From positions 28,414 to 92,413 of the forward strand of contig CALXIA010000002.1 in assembly GCA_944388245.1 (NCBI GenBank): DNA of 64,000 bases. Direction: 5' to 3'. Positions 1 through 8,787 of this stretch are shown here, in pieces; the first letter of the stretch is position 1, and each line of letters opens with the position of its first letter. The DNA comes from an uncultured Gemmiger sp. GTDB taxonomy: Bacteria; Bacillota; Clostridia; Oscillospirales; Ruminococcaceae. Below the pieces are notes generated by a model. That model did no database searches and was not told the origin of the DNA. It saw only the letters and a list, made by a program, of their open reading frames with translations. Position numbers and translations under genes: made by a program.

Positions 1-994
1 CGGAGTAGGGGAACACGTGTACCTTCAAAAAGCCGAAAGATTCCACAAACGCCAGGCTCTGGGCAAATTCCTCCTCCGTTTCGCCGGGAAAGCCCACGAT
101 CACGTCGGTGGTGAAACTCACATTCCCGCCAAAAGCCGCCCGCAGCTTGTCCGCCACGGTCACATACTGGGCGGTGTCGTAGATCCGGCGCATCCGCCGC
201 AGGGTGGCGTCGCAGCCGCTCTGCAGCGAGAGGTGAAACTGGGGGCACAGGCTCTTTACCCCCGCCAGAATTTCGATCTCGCTGTCGGTCATCAGGTCCG
301 GCTCCAGGCTGCCCAGCCGGATGCGCCGGATGCCCTCCACCTGCCCGCAGGCGGCGGTCAGCCGGGCCAGGGTGGAGCCGGTGTCCTTGCCGTAGCTGGA
401 CAGATTGATGCCCGCCAGCACCGCCTCCCGATAGCCCGCGTCGGCCAGGGTGCGCAGTTCCGCCAGGATGCTGGCCTCGCTGCGGCTGCGCACCCGTCCC
501 CGCGCCCGGGGGATCACGCAGTAGGCGCACTGCCGGTCGCAGCCGTCCTCCACCTTGAGGAACGCCCGGGTGTGCCCTTCAAACCGCTCCATAGGCAGCT
601 CCTCAAAGGCCTCGCCCCGCTGGTGAGGGGCGATCTCCACCAGCCGCTCCCCGCTGTCCAGCACCCGCTGCACCTTCGCCAGCAGACCCCGCCGGTCGGT
701 GCTGCCGGTCACCAGATCGGCCTCCTCCACGGCGGCGGCCTCTTCGGGGAACGCCTGGGGATAGCAGCCGGTCAGCACTGTCACGGCGCCGGGGTTCTCC
801 CGCTTGGCCCGGCGCAGCCACTGACGGCTCTTTTTGTCGCCGCCGGCGGTCACGGTGCAGCTGTTCACGATGTACACGTCCGCCGGCTCGTCCTTGCCGG
901 CCAGGGTGTAGCCGTTCTGGCAGAACAGCTGCTGCAGGGCCCCGGTCTCGTTCTGGTTGACCTTGCAGCCCAGCGTATAAAAACTCACGCGCAT
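1..994 (-). CDS. mtaB: tRNA (t6A37) methylthiotransferase MtaB, C-terminus off the window
   Basis: Encodes the first ~331 residues of a radical-SAM methylthiotransferase; the gene runs off the left edge. The family adds a methylthio group to t6A37 of ANN-reading tRNAs using two [4Fe-4S] clusters and SAM. Visible are the N-terminal cluster cysteines at residues 10 (LGCKVNQNET), 46 (NSCTVT) and about 80 (TGCYPQ), followed by the radical-SAM motif CDRQCAYC near residue 150. The LGCKVN pattern points to MtaB rather than MiaB or RimO. The ATG at 992-994 is chosen because the conserved RVSFYTLGCKVN block follows directly. It is divergent from the downstream carboxypeptidase gene. The C-terminal TRAM part lies outside the window. 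Confidence 0.9.
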   Translation of the reverse strand, partial: MRVSFYTLGCKVNQNETGALQQLFCQNGYTLAGKDEPADVYIVNSCTVTAGGDKKSRQWLRRAKRENPGAVTVLTGCYPQAFPEEAAAVEEADLVTGSTDRRGLLAKVQRVLDSGERLVEIAPHQRGEAFEELPMERFEGHTRAFLKVEDGCDRQCAYCVIPRARGRVRSRSEASILAELRTLADAGYREAVLAGINLSSYGKDTGSTLARLTAACGQVEGIRRIRLGSLEPDLMTDSEIEILAGVKSLCPQFHLSLQSGCDATLRRMRRIYDTAQYVTVADKLRAAFGGNVSFTTDVIVGFPGETEEEFAQSLAFVESFGFLKVHVFPYS

Positions 995-1050
995 AGTGTT
1001 TCCTCGCAAAAATGGGATTTCGCCAGGTCATCCGGACCTGCGTATACCTT

Positions 1051-1079
1051 ATTATACCGAAATCCGTCCTCCGGCACAA
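1051..1079 (-). promoter_or_regulatory. Predicted sigma-A promoter for mtaB
   Basis: On the minus strand a TATAAT -10 (1051-1056) lies 17 bases downstream of TTGTGC (1074-1079), about 57 bases before the mtaB start. The -10 is perfect, the -35 is weak. Confidence 0.5.
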
Positions 1080-1154
1080 CCGTCCCCATGACTAATTTGC
1101 GGCCCTGTCCCATATACATACGGTAAAGATCAATGGGGAAGTGAGGAACGCATC

Positions 1155-2333
1155 ATGAAACAATGTATCGCGGCGCTGCTGGCGCTGCTCCTGCTGATCG
1201 GGCTGCCGGTTTCCGCCGCGGAGACCGACGCGGCGCAAACCCCGCAGCCGTTTTCCTTCGCGCAGCCGGATTTCGATGTGCCCTGCCGGGCCGCCGTGCT
1301 CATGGACCAGACCACCGGGGCCATCCTTTACGAGAAGCTGCCGGACGAGCGGCTGCCCATCGCCTCCATCACCAAGGTGATGACCCTGCTGCTCACCTTT
1401 GAGGCGCTGGAGGCCGGCCGCATCCATCTGGAAGACATCGTGCCGGTGAGCGAGCACGCCTACGATATGGGCGGCAGCCAGATCTGGCTGGAGCCGGGCG
1501 AGCAGCTCACCCTGCAGGAGATGCTCAAGGCCATCTGTGTGGCCAGCGCCAACGACGCGGCGGTGGCGGTGGCGGAGTATGTGGGCGGCAGTGAGGCGGC
1601 CTTTGTGGAGATGATGAACGCCAAAGCCCAGGAACTGGGCCTGACCGGCACCCATTTTGCCAACGCCTGCGGCCTGGACGCCAGCGGTCATCTGTCCACC
1701 GCCCGGGACGTGGCGATGCTCAGCCGGGAGATGCTCACCAAACATCCCGAGGTCACCCAGTACACCGCCATCTGGACCGACAGCCTGCGGGGCGGCCAGA
1801 CCCAGCTGGTCAACACCAACAAGCTGCTGCGCCGGTATGAGGGGATCACCGGCCTCAAGACCGGCACCACCAGCGGGGCGGGCATCTGCATCACCGCCAG
1901 CGCCACCCGGGACGGCTTGTCCCTGATCGCGGTGGTGCTGGGGGCCGCCAGCAGCGCCGACCGGTTCGCCGCCGCCACCACCCTGCTGGACTACGGCTTC
2001 GCGAACTTTGAGAGCGCCGCCGCGCCGCTGCCGGAAAACGCGCCCCTGACCCTGCCGGTGACCCTGGGGGACAGCGACCGGGTGACGCTGGCCTATCAGC
2101 TGCCCGGCGCGCTGCTGGTGCCCAAGGGCGGCGCGGCCGCTCTGCGGGCGGAACTGACCCTTCCGGAGCGGCTGGAAGCCCCGGTGGAAACGGACGCCCC
2201 GGTGGGCGCCGTGCGGCTGTTCTCCGGGGACCAGCTGCTGGGCGAGTACCCGGTGCTGACGGCCGGTCCGGTGGCCCGGCGAACCCTGTCCACCGCCTTT
2301 TTCGCCCTGCTGAAAGAGCTTTCCCGGCTGTGA
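1155..2333 (+). CDS. D-alanyl-D-alanine carboxypeptidase (DacF/PBP5 type)
   Basis: Exported serine-type peptidase that trims the terminal D-Ala from peptidoglycan stem peptides at the membrane surface. The 392-residue protein has a signal peptide (residues 1-22, MKQC then a Leu-rich core ending VSA). The penicillin-binding motifs are in order: SITK at 71-74 (nucleophile Ser71), SAN at 131-133 and KTG at 235-237. A C-terminal beta domain follows, and the last ~15 residues ([15 protein letters not shown]) look like the amphipathic anchor typical of PBP5-class enzymes. A gtgagga ribosome site lies upstream. The spore-lineage neighbourhood would fit DacF, but the motifs do not separate DacA from DacF. 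Confidence 0.92.
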   Translation: MKQCIAALLALLLLIGLPVSAAETDAAQTPQPFSFAQPDFDVPCRAAVLMDQTTGAILYEKLPDERLPIASITKVMTLLLTFEALEAGRIHLEDIVPVSEHAYDMGGSQIWLEPGEQLTLQEMLKAICVASANDAAVAVAEYVGGSEAAFVEMMNAKAQELGLTGTHFANACGLDASGHLSTARDVAMLSREMLTKHPEVTQYTAIWTDSLRGGQTQLVNTNKLLRRYEGITGLKTGTTSGAGICITASATRDGLSLIAVVLGAASSADRFAAATTLLDYGFANFESAAAPLPENAPLTLPVTLGDSDRVTLAYQLPGALLVPKGGAAALRAELTLPERLEAPVETDAPVGAVRLFSGDQLLGEYPVLTAGPVARRTLSTAFFALLKELSRL

Positions 2334-2385
2334 GCGCGGCCAAAAAAGAAACTCCGCTTTTTCTGTCAAACTTGAAGCGTCTGCC

Positions 2386-2414
2386 TTGACAGTCCCCCGG
2401 CAAAACGGTATAGT
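2386..2414 (+). promoter_or_regulatory. Promoter of pgi
   Basis: TTGACA (2386-2391), 17-base spacer, TATAGT (2409-2414), 38 bases before the ATG. Near-consensus sigma-A promoter. Confidence 0.75.
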
Positions 2415-2451
2415 TATTACAAGACATCCACTGCTAAAGGGAGGCAGACGC

Positions 2452-3789
2452 ATGAGCGTAAAATTCAATGCAAAACACCTGAAAGGGTTTGTGCGTGACG
2501 AGGAGTTCGCCGCCATTTACCCCCAGGTGGAACTGGCGCACCAGATGCTGGAGAGCAAGAGCGGCCCGGGCAACGATTTTCTGGGCTGGACCGATCTCCC
2601 GGTCGCCTATGATAAAGAGGAGTTTGCCCGCATCAAGGCCGCCGCGGCCCGCATCCGGTCGGACAGCGACGTGCTGGTGGTCATCGGCATCGGCGGTTCC
2701 TATCTGGGCGCCCGCGCCGTGATCGAGGCGGTCAAGGGTATGCTGTACAACTGCACCGTGCAGGGCGGGCCCCAGATCTTCTTTGCCGGCAATTCCATCA
2801 GCCCGGCCTATCTGCAGGACATTCTGGACTGCTGCCGCGGCAAGCGGGTCAGCGTGAATGTGATCTCCAAATCCGGCACCACCACCGAGCCTGCCCTGGC
2901 CTTCCGGGTCTTCAAGAAATATCTGGAAGACACCGTGGGCGTCGAGGAGGCCCGCCGCCGGATCTACGCCACCACCGACCGGGCCCGCGGCACCCTGAAG
3001 CAGCTGGCGGACGCCCAGGGGTGGGAGACCTTCGTGGTGCCCGACGATGTGGGCGGCCGGTATTCGGTGCTCACCGCCGTGGGCCTGCTGCCCATCGCCT
3101 GCGCGGGCTGCGACATCGACGCGCTGATGAAGGGCGCGGCCGACGCCATGGCCGAGTATTCGGTCCTCAGCCCGGACAACGCCTGCTACCGCTACGCGGC
3201 GGCCCGCAACATCCTGTACCGCAAGGGCAAGGCTGTGGAACTGATGGCCTGCTATGAGCCCAACTTCACCATGATGAACGAGTGGTACAAACAGCTGTAC
3301 GGCGAGAGCGAGGGCAAGGACCAGAAGGGTCTGATGCCCACCAGCGTGGTCTTCTCCACCGACCTTCATTCCATGGGCCAGTTCGTGCAGGACGGCGCCC
3401 GCATCATGTTTGAGACGGTGGTGGATATCAAGAAGCCCGCCCGCGATCTGTTCATCGAGCGCAGCGCCGACAACTATGACGGGCTGGACTTCCTGGCGGA
3501 CCAGAACATGAGCGTGGTCAACCACAAGGCGCTGGAGGGCACCGTGCTGGCCCACACCGACGGCGGCGTGCCCAACATCCTGCTGGAGGTGGACGGCCTG
3601 TCCGAGTACGATCTGGGCGGCCTGATCTACTTCTTCGAGCGGGCCTGCGCGATCAGCGGCTATCTGCTGGGCGTGAATCCCTTTGACCAGCCCGGCGTGG
3701 AAAGCTACAAGAAAAACATGTTCGCGCTGCTGGGCAAACCCGGATATGAGGACCGCAAGGCGGAACTGGAATCCAAACTGGCAGACTGA
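2452..3789 (+). CDS. pgi: Glucose-6-phosphate isomerase
   Basis: Interconverts glucose-6-phosphate and fructose-6-phosphate in the cytoplasm. At 445 residues it matches the short Firmicutes form. Visible are the sugar-phosphate-binding [13 protein letters not shown] segment, the family signature [10 protein letters not shown], the [13 protein letters not shown] phosphate loop and the C-terminal signature block around [20 protein letters not shown]. The ATG at 2452 is preferred because GGGAGGC lies 6 bases upstream and [14 protein letters not shown] is the natural start; in-frame sequence further 5' is non-homologous leader. It has its own strong promoter and is followed after 46 bases by a P-loop protein that may be cotranscribed. 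Confidence 0.96.
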   Translation: MSVKFNAKHLKGFVRDEEFAAIYPQVELAHQMLESKSGPGNDFLGWTDLPVAYDKEEFARIKAAAARIRSDSDVLVVIGIGGSYLGARAVIEAVKGMLYNCTVQGGPQIFFAGNSISPAYLQDILDCCRGKRVSVNVISKSGTTTEPALAFRVFKKYLEDTVGVEEARRRIYATTDRARGTLKQLADAQGWETFVVPDDVGGRYSVLTAVGLLPIACAGCDIDALMKGAADAMAEYSVLSPDNACYRYAAARNILYRKGKAVELMACYEPNFTMMNEWYKQLYGESEGKDQKGLMPTSVVFSTDLHSMGQFVQDGARIMFETVVDIKKPARDLFIERSADNYDGLDFLADQNMSVVNHKALEGTVLAHTDGGVPNILLEVDGLSEYDLGGLIYFFERACAISGYLLGVNPFDQPGVESYKKNMFALLGKPGYEDRKAELESKLAD

Positions 3790-3835
3790 TCCCCCGCACT
3801 GGTTGCAGTGTGAAAATACAAGGAGGTATACCCTT

Positions 3836-4240
3836 ATGATTCAACTTATCGTCGGCACCAAAGGCTCCGGCAAGACCAAGACCCTGGTGGATATGATCAA
3901 CGCCGGCACCCGCACCACCTCCGGCAACGTGGTGGTCATCGAGAAGGGCATGCAGCTCACATACGATATCGACCACAAGGCCCGTCTGGTGGATATGGAC
4001 GAGTACCGCGTGGCCGGCGCCGACATGTTCTACGGCTTTGTCGCGGGCGTGCTGGCCGGGAACTACGACATCACCGAACTGTATATCGACGGCGTGCTGA
4101 AGGTGCTGGACCATGACGTGGCCGCTCTGGGCAAGGTGCTGGATCAGCTGAACGCCATCGCGGGCGAGAGCCTGAAGCTGGTGGTCACCGTTTCGGCCGA
4201 CCGCGATTCTCTGCCGGAGAGCGTTTCCAAGTATCTGTAA
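3836..4240 (+). CDS. Small P-loop ATP-binding protein, function unknown
   Basis: A 134-residue protein that opens with a Walker A motif (IVGTKGSGKTKT, residues 4-15). A hydrophobic strand later on (ELYIDGVLKV) could be the Walker B region, but no clear catalytic Asp/Glu pair is visible. Such short proteins are often labelled PilT-like ATP-binding proteins in Clostridia; that name does not establish a function. AGGAGGT at 3821-3827 fixes the ATG at 3836. It follows pgi by 46 bases without a terminator between them, so cotranscription is likely. Confidence 0.75.
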   Translation: MIQLIVGTKGSGKTKTLVDMINAGTRTTSGNVVVIEKGMQLTYDIDHKARLVDMDEYRVAGADMFYGFVAGVLAGNYDITELYIDGVLKVLDHDVAALGKVLDQLNAIAGESLKLVVTVSADRDSLPESVSKYL

Positions 4241-4264
4241 TCTGCCGCAGGGCAGACCATGGGC

Positions 4265-4290
4265 GGCGGGGGCCGGATCTGGCCCCCGCC
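4265..4290. other. Perfect GC-rich hairpin after the P-loop gene
   Basis: GGCGGGGGCC (4265-4274) is perfectly complementary to GGCCCCCGCC (4281-4290) with a six-base loop. No T-run follows, so it is not a standard intrinsic terminator. It may protect the 3' end of the pgi transcript. Confidence 0.5.
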
Positions 4291-4378
4291 GTATCCGTAT
4301 GCCGGCCCGGAAAGCGGGAATTCCGGCTTTATTTCGGAAGAAAATGCCAAAAAAGTTGATTTCCGCTGGATTTTATGG

Positions 4379-4407
4379 TTGACAAACCATTGTACAGTGG
4401 GTATAAT
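4379..4407 (+). promoter_or_regulatory. Promoter of the DUF177-rpmF operon
   Basis: Consensus TTGACA (4379-4384), 17-base spacer, TATAAT (4402-4407), 26 bases before the DUF177 ATG. One of the strongest promoters in the window, as expected for a ribosomal-protein transcript. Confidence 0.85.
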
Positions 4408-4432
4408 TGATAAGCGGCCTTTGAGGTAGACT

Positions 4433-4936
4433 ATGCAATTTGATCTGAAACAGTTCCTGCACAACGGGCGGGAGCCCTGGCGGCAATCCTTTACGGTGGA
4501 TCTGCGGCATGCGGATTTTCCGGGATATACGGTGGACGCGCCGGCGTCGGCACAGTTCGCGGCCTATCCCGGCCAGGCGGATGTGGAACTGGTGCTCCGG
4601 GTGGAGTCGCAGGTCTGCGCATCCTGTGCCCGATGCCTGGCGCCTGTGCGCCAGCCGGTGTGTTTTGAGCGCCGGTGGCTGGTCCGGCCATCCGATCCTG
4701 ACAGCGAGGAGTTCGAGCTTCCCCTGGCGGAGAACGGTGCGCTGGATCTGGACGAGCTGGTGTATCAGGAACTGGTGCTGGAGGTCGAGCCCGTGCTGCT
4801 GTGCAGCCCGGATTGTCAGGGACTTTGCCCCGTATGCGGACAACCAAAAGCGGCAGGCTGTGCCTGTCAGCGGCAGGCCGGCGATGATGCCCCCGCAGAC
4901 GCAAGGCTGAGTATATTGAAACAACTGCTTCAATGA
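4433..4936 (+). CDS. DUF177/YceD family protein
   Basis: A 167-residue member of the YceD family, which in E. coli is needed for normal 23S rRNA accumulation and sits next to rpmF across many bacteria. The protein carries CASCARC in the centre and a C-terminal cysteine cluster (LCSPDCQGLCPVCG plus a later C-A-C) typical of the family and likely to bind metal. It lies 28 bases upstream of rpmF, the conserved arrangement, and shares its promoter. The ATG at 4433 is the only start that keeps the family N-terminus (QFDLKQFL). Confidence 0.88.
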   Translation: MQFDLKQFLHNGREPWRQSFTVDLRHADFPGYTVDAPASAQFAAYPGQADVELVLRVESQVCASCARCLAPVRQPVCFERRWLVRPSDPDSEEFELPLAENGALDLDELVYQELVLEVEPVLLCSPDCQGLCPVCGQPKAAGCACQRQAGDDAPADARLSILKQLLQ

Positions 4937-4964
4937 CAGAATTCCATCGAGGAGGTGCTTAAAG

Positions 4965-5147
4965 ATGGCAGTACCCAAGAGAAAGGTTTCCAAGGCACGG
5001 CGTGACAAGCGTCGCTCCTCTGTGTGGAAGCTGGAGGCCCCCGCTCTGGTCAAGTGCGAACAGTGCGGCGAGTACAAACTCCCCCACCAGGTATGCGGCA
5101 ACTGCGGCTACTACAAGGGCAAGGAAATCGTCAAGAAGGAAGCCTGA
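4965..5147 (+). CDS. rpmF: 50S ribosomal protein L32
   Basis: A 60-residue ribosomal protein of the large subunit. It begins MAVPKRKVSKARRDKRRS, the family hallmark, and carries the zinc-ribbon cysteines CEQC...CGNC, so this is the C+ (zinc-binding) version rather than the zinc-free paralogue. GAGGAGGTG lies 8 bases before the ATG. It closes the DUF177-rpmF operon and is followed by an intrinsic terminator. Confidence 0.97.
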   Translation: MAVPKRKVSKARRDKRRSSVWKLEAPALVKCEQCGEYKLPHQVCGNCGYYKGKEIVKKEA

Positions 5148-5163
5148 TTCAGGTTTTCAGTGC

Positions 5164-5191
5164 AAAGGGGAGGGCTTGCCTTCCCCTTTTT
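5164..5191 (+). terminator. Terminator after rpmF
   Basis: Inverted repeat AAAGGGGAGGG / CCTTCCCCTTT with a CTTG loop and a T5 tract, starting 16 bases after the rpmF stop. Confidence 0.75.
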
Positions 5192-5223
5192 GCTTTGTTT
5201 ATCCCACAGGAGGTTGACCGATT

Positions 5224-6534
5224 ATGGCGGTGCGCGTACAGCAGGTGGAAAAGGGCTCGGCGGCCGAGCGGCTGGGCATCCGGCCCGGTTCAGTGCTTCT
5301 CTCGGCGGACGGCAACGAACTCAACGATATGCTGGACTACCAGTTCTATACCTCCGGCGCGTCCTTTCAGCTGGCGGTCTCCACCGAGGGCCATCTGGAC
5401 TATCTCCAGGTGGACAAGACCGAGTATGAGCCGCTGGGCTGCGGATTTGAGACCTATCTGATCGACCAGAAACATTCCTGCGCCAACCACTGCATGTTCT
5501 GCTTTATCGATCAGCTGCCTCCCGGTATGCGGGATACCCTCTATTTCAAGGACGACGATGAGCGGTTGAGTTTTCTGTTCGGCAACTACGTCACCCTGAC
5601 CAATCTCAGCCCCCATGAGGTGGAGCGGATCAAGGCCATGCACATCAGCCCCATCAACATCTCGGTGCACACCACCAACCCGCAGCTGCGGGTGCGGATG
5701 ATGGCCAACAAGCGGGCGGGGGAGGTGCTGGACTACCTGCCCCAGTTCGCCGCCGCGGGCATTGAGATGAACTGCCAGCTGGTGCTCTGCCGCGGCGTCA
5801 ACGACGGGGACGAGTTGCGCCGGACCCTGCGGGATCTGAAGGCGCTGGCTCCCCATGTGAAGAGCATCGCGGCGGTGCCCAGCGGCCTGACCCGCTATCG
5901 GGACAAACTTTATAAACTGACCCCCTACGACCCGGCCAGCGCCGCCCAGGTGCTGGATATCCTGGAATCCTTCGGCAGCGAGTGCCGGGATGAACTGGGT
6001 ACCCGCCTGGTCTACCCGGGGGACGAATGGTATCTGCTGGCCGGCCGGCCCATTCCTTCCGCGGATTTCTATGAGGAGTATCCCCAGCTGGAGAACGGGG
6101 TGGGCATGTGGCGCAAGTTCCACGATGAATTTCTGGACGAGTTGTTCCGGCCCCGCCGGGTCTGGCTGCCCCGCCGGATGGACGTGGTCACCGGCACCCT
6201 GGCCGCGCCGCTGATCCACCGGCTCATGGAAGAGTTGAACCGGAAATTTCCGGCGGTGAAGGTGGCGGTGCATCCGATCCAGAACGATTTCTTCGGTGGG
6301 AACGTGAGCGTGGCCGGCCTTGTGACCGCCACCGATATCCTGGCCCAGTGCAAGGGCAAGCTGACCAGCCGGGTGCTGGGCGTGCCGGACGTTATGCTGC
6401 GGGACGAAAAGGATATGTTCCTGGACAGCATCACCATTTCGCAGCTGGAAAAGCGGCTGGGGGCGCGCATCAAGATCCTTCCCTCGGACGGTGCGGGCAC
6501 GCTGCGCGCTGTGCTGGGGGAAAAGACCAACTGA
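5224..6534 (+). CDS. DUF512 family protein, PDZ plus radical-SAM-like Fe-S domain
   Basis: A 436-residue conserved Firmicutes protein of unknown reaction. Residues 1-45 look like a PDZ segment (VEKGSAAERLGIRPGSVLLSADG). Then comes CANHCMFCFIDQLP with Cys86, Cys90 and Cys93 in CX3CX2C spacing, the pattern of radical-SAM Fe-S sites, followed by a TIM-barrel-like stretch and the DUF512 C-terminal domain. It sits between rpmF and der, a common clostridial order. AGGAGG 11 bases upstream supports ATG 5224. It ends 22 bases before der, so the two are probably cotranscribed. A radical-SAM activity is inferred from the motif only. Confidence 0.85.
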   Translation: MAVRVQQVEKGSAAERLGIRPGSVLLSADGNELNDMLDYQFYTSGASFQLAVSTEGHLDYLQVDKTEYEPLGCGFETYLIDQKHSCANHCMFCFIDQLPPGMRDTLYFKDDDERLSFLFGNYVTLTNLSPHEVERIKAMHISPINISVHTTNPQLRVRMMANKRAGEVLDYLPQFAAAGIEMNCQLVLCRGVNDGDELRRTLRDLKALAPHVKSIAAVPSGLTRYRDKLYKLTPYDPASAAQVLDILESFGSECRDELGTRLVYPGDEWYLLAGRPIPSADFYEEYPQLENGVGMWRKFHDEFLDELFRPRRVWLPRRMDVVTGTLAAPLIHRLMEELNRKFPAVKVAVHPIQNDFFGGNVSVAGLVTATDILAQCKGKLTSRVLGVPDVMLRDEKDMFLDSITISQLEKRLGARIKILPSDGAGTLRAVLGEKTN

Positions 6535-6556
6535 ACCAAAGGAGGAGGCGACTGCT

Positions 6557-7888
6557 ATGCCGAAACCGATCGTGGCGGTGGTGGGGCGGCCCAACGTGGG
6601 CAAATCCACCCTGTTCAACAAGCTGATCGGCCAGCGTCTGGCCATCGTGGAGGATACTCCCGGCGTCACCCGGGACCGGATCTTCGGGGACTGCGAGTGG
6701 CAGAACCAGAAGTTCTTGCTGGTGGACACCGGCGGCCTGGAGCCTAATGTGGACGACGGGATGCTGCTGCACATGCGCCAGCAGGCCCAGCTGGCCATCG
6801 ACTCGGCCGACTGTATCATCATGGTCACCGACCTGCGCGCCGGGGTCACCGCCCTGGATCAGGATGTGGCCAGCCTGCTCATGCGCAGCGGCAAGCCGGT
6901 GGTGCTGGCGGTCAACAAGTGCGACAAAGTGGGCGAGCCCCCCATGGAACTGTACGATTTCTATTCCCTGGGCCTGGGTGAGGTGATCCCGGTATCCGCC
7001 GTGCATGGCCACGGCACCGGCGATCTGCTGGACGCGGTCTGCGCCCATCTGCCCAAGGGCGAGGAAACCGCGGAGGAGGACGACCGCATCCCGGTGGCGG
7101 TGATCGGCCGGCCCAACGTGGGCAAATCCAGCCTGGTGAACTATATCCTGGGCGAAAACCGGATGATCGTGGCCAATGAGGCTGGCACCACCCGGGACGC
7201 TATCGACAGCCCGGTGGAGAACCAGTACGGCAAGTTTATCTTTACCGATACCGCCGGTTTGCGCAAGAAGGCCAAGGTGGAGGACGGCGTGGAGCGGTAC
7301 AGCGTGCTGCGCAGCCTGGCCGCGGTGGAGCGAAGCCGGGTCTGTGTGATCCTGATCGACGCCACCGAGGGCTTCACCGAGCAGGACAGCAAGGTGGCCG
7401 GCTATGCCCATGAACAGGGCAAGGGCTGCATCATCGCGGTCAACAAGTGGGACGCGGTGGAAAAGGACGACAAGACCATGGACGCCATGCGCAAAAAGCT
7501 CATGGACGATTTCAGCTTCATGTCCTACGCGCCCATCATCTTTATCAGCGCCCGCACCGGCCAGCGGGTGGACCGGCTCATGGAACTGATCCGGTACGTG
7601 GACGGGCAGAACGCCCTCCGGGTGACCACCGGCGTGCTGAACGAGCTGCTGGCCCGGGCCACCGCCCGGGTGCAGCCCCCCAGCGACAAGGGACGGCGGC
7701 TCAAGATCTTCTATATGACCCAGGCCTCCACCCGGCCGCCCACGTTCGTCTGCTTTGTCAACCGGGCGGACCTGTTCCACTTCTCCTACCAGCGGTATAT
7801 CGAGAACCAGATCCGGGAGACCTTCGGGCTGGAGGGCACCCCGGTGCGGCTGCTCGTGCGGGAACGGGGCGACGGCAAGACCCGTTGA
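6557..7888 (+). CDS. der: Ribosome-assembly GTPase Der (EngA)
   Basis: A 443-residue double GTPase needed for 50S subunit maturation. Both G domains are complete: first P-loop GRPNVGKSTLFNKL at residues 10-23, second GRPNVGKSSLVNYI near 185, each with DTAG/DTGG and NKxD motifs (NKCD, NKWD). A KH-like C-terminal domain ends in the usual basic tail. The ATG at 6557 follows GGAGGAGG and starts directly at PKPIVAVVGRPNVGK; longer in-frame starts would overlap the DUF512 gene. It is followed 27 bases later by plsY. Confidence 0.97.
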   Translation: MPKPIVAVVGRPNVGKSTLFNKLIGQRLAIVEDTPGVTRDRIFGDCEWQNQKFLLVDTGGLEPNVDDGMLLHMRQQAQLAIDSADCIIMVTDLRAGVTALDQDVASLLMRSGKPVVLAVNKCDKVGEPPMELYDFYSLGLGEVIPVSAVHGHGTGDLLDAVCAHLPKGEETAEEDDRIPVAVIGRPNVGKSSLVNYILGENRMIVANEAGTTRDAIDSPVENQYGKFIFTDTAGLRKKAKVEDGVERYSVLRSLAAVERSRVCVILIDATEGFTEQDSKVAGYAHEQGKGCIIAVNKWDAVEKDDKTMDAMRKKLMDDFSFMSYAPIIFISARTGQRVDRLMELIRYVDGQNALRVTTGVLNELLARATARVQPPSDKGRRLKIFYMTQASTRPPTFVCFVNRADLFHFSYQRYIENQIRETFGLEGTPVRLLVRERGDGKTR

Positions 7889-7915
7889 CCTTCATCACCT
7901 GAGGAGGTATCAGTC

Positions 7916-8641
7916 ATGTACAATGCGATCCTGTCTGTTGGCGTCATCGGCGGGGCGGACGGTCCCACCCAGGTGTATGTGAGCGGTGCGTCGGTGGGAT
8001 GGATCATCCTGCTCACGGCGGTCTGCCTGGCGCAGGCGTATCTGCTGGGCAGCATTGACTTCGGCGTGGTGGTCAGCCGGCTGCTGTTCCAGGAGGACGT
8101 GCGCAGCAAAGGCAGCGGCAACGCGGGCACCACCAACATCCTGCGCACCTATGGCAAAAAGGCCGCCGCGCTGACCCTGGCCGGGGATATGGGCAAGGGT
8201 GTGGCGGCGGTCCTGATCGGCCGGCTGCTCTTCGGGCTTTTCCTGCCGGTGCCGGACGCGACGGTGTACGGGGCCCATCTGGCCGCTATCGCCGCCACCT
8301 GCGGCCATCTGTGGCCGGTCTGGTTCGGCTTCAAGGGCGGCAAAGGGGTGGCCGTGGCCGCCGGCGCCATCCTGGCCAGTCAGCCGGTGGTGGTGGCGGG
8401 CCTGGTGGTGGTCTTCTTCACCCTGGCCTTCGCGACCCGGATCGTCAGCCTGGCCAGCATTACCGTGGCGGTGCTCTATCCGGTTTTTACCGCCCTCTGG
8501 TGCTGGTATCGGGGCGGCGTGATCTGGTTTCCCACCCTCTGCGCCGCCATCATGGGGGTGCTGGTGATCTGGATGCACCGGGCCAATATCCGGCGTCTGT
8601 GCAACGGCACCGAGTATAAATTCGGTCAGAAGAAACCCTGA
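7916..8641 (+). CDS. plsY: Glycerol-3-phosphate acyltransferase PlsY with an IGGADGPT N-terminal extension
   Basis: Membrane enzyme that transfers an acyl group from acyl-phosphate to glycerol-3-phosphate, the first step of phospholipid synthesis. The core is standard: GSGNAGTTN at residues 66-74, GDMGKG at 90-95 and a later FKGGKGVA motif, between about six hydrophobic segments. At 241 residues it is longer than the usual ~200. The extra ~25 N-terminal residues contain GVIGGADGPTQVYVSG (9-24), a motif known from the beta subunit of Na+-pumping decarboxylases and not part of PlsY. GAGGAGGT at 7901-7908 places translation firmly at ATG 7916, so the extension is translated. Downstream is a terminator. 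Confidence 0.93.
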   Translation: MYNAILSVGVIGGADGPTQVYVSGASVGWIILLTAVCLAQAYLLGSIDFGVVVSRLLFQEDVRSKGSGNAGTTNILRTYGKKAAALTLAGDMGKGVAAVLIGRLLFGLFLPVPDATVYGAHLAAIAATCGHLWPVWFGFKGGKGVAVAAGAILASQPVVVAGLVVVFFTLAFATRIVSLASITVAVLYPVFTALWCWYRGGVIWFPTLCAAIMGVLVIWMHRANIRRLCNGTEYKFGQKKP

Positions 8642-8659
8642 CGGCAATACTAAGGATAC

Positions 8660-8692
8660 GGGACCCGGAAATTCTTTCCGGGTCCCTCTTTC
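8660..8692 (+). terminator. Terminator after plsY
   Basis: Perfect 12-base stem GGGACCCGGAAA (8660-8671) / TTTCCGGGTCCC (8675-8686), loop TTC, followed by a T-rich stretch. Confidence 0.85.
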
Positions 8693-8787
8693 TTTGCGTG
8701 GGACAGATTTCTGCGGGCGGTTGATTGAAACAGCTGTTCTGTGCCTATACTCCGTGCGTAAACTTTTGGCATCGGAGGGCAAAAGGT

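Noticed and set aside
17-1126. + strand frame of 369 codons at the left edge
   Set aside because: Antisense of mtaB; no ribosome site and no recognisable domain.
4265-4290. Hairpin after the P-loop gene as an intrinsic terminator
   Set aside because: The stem is perfect but no T-run follows, so it is listed only as a hairpin.
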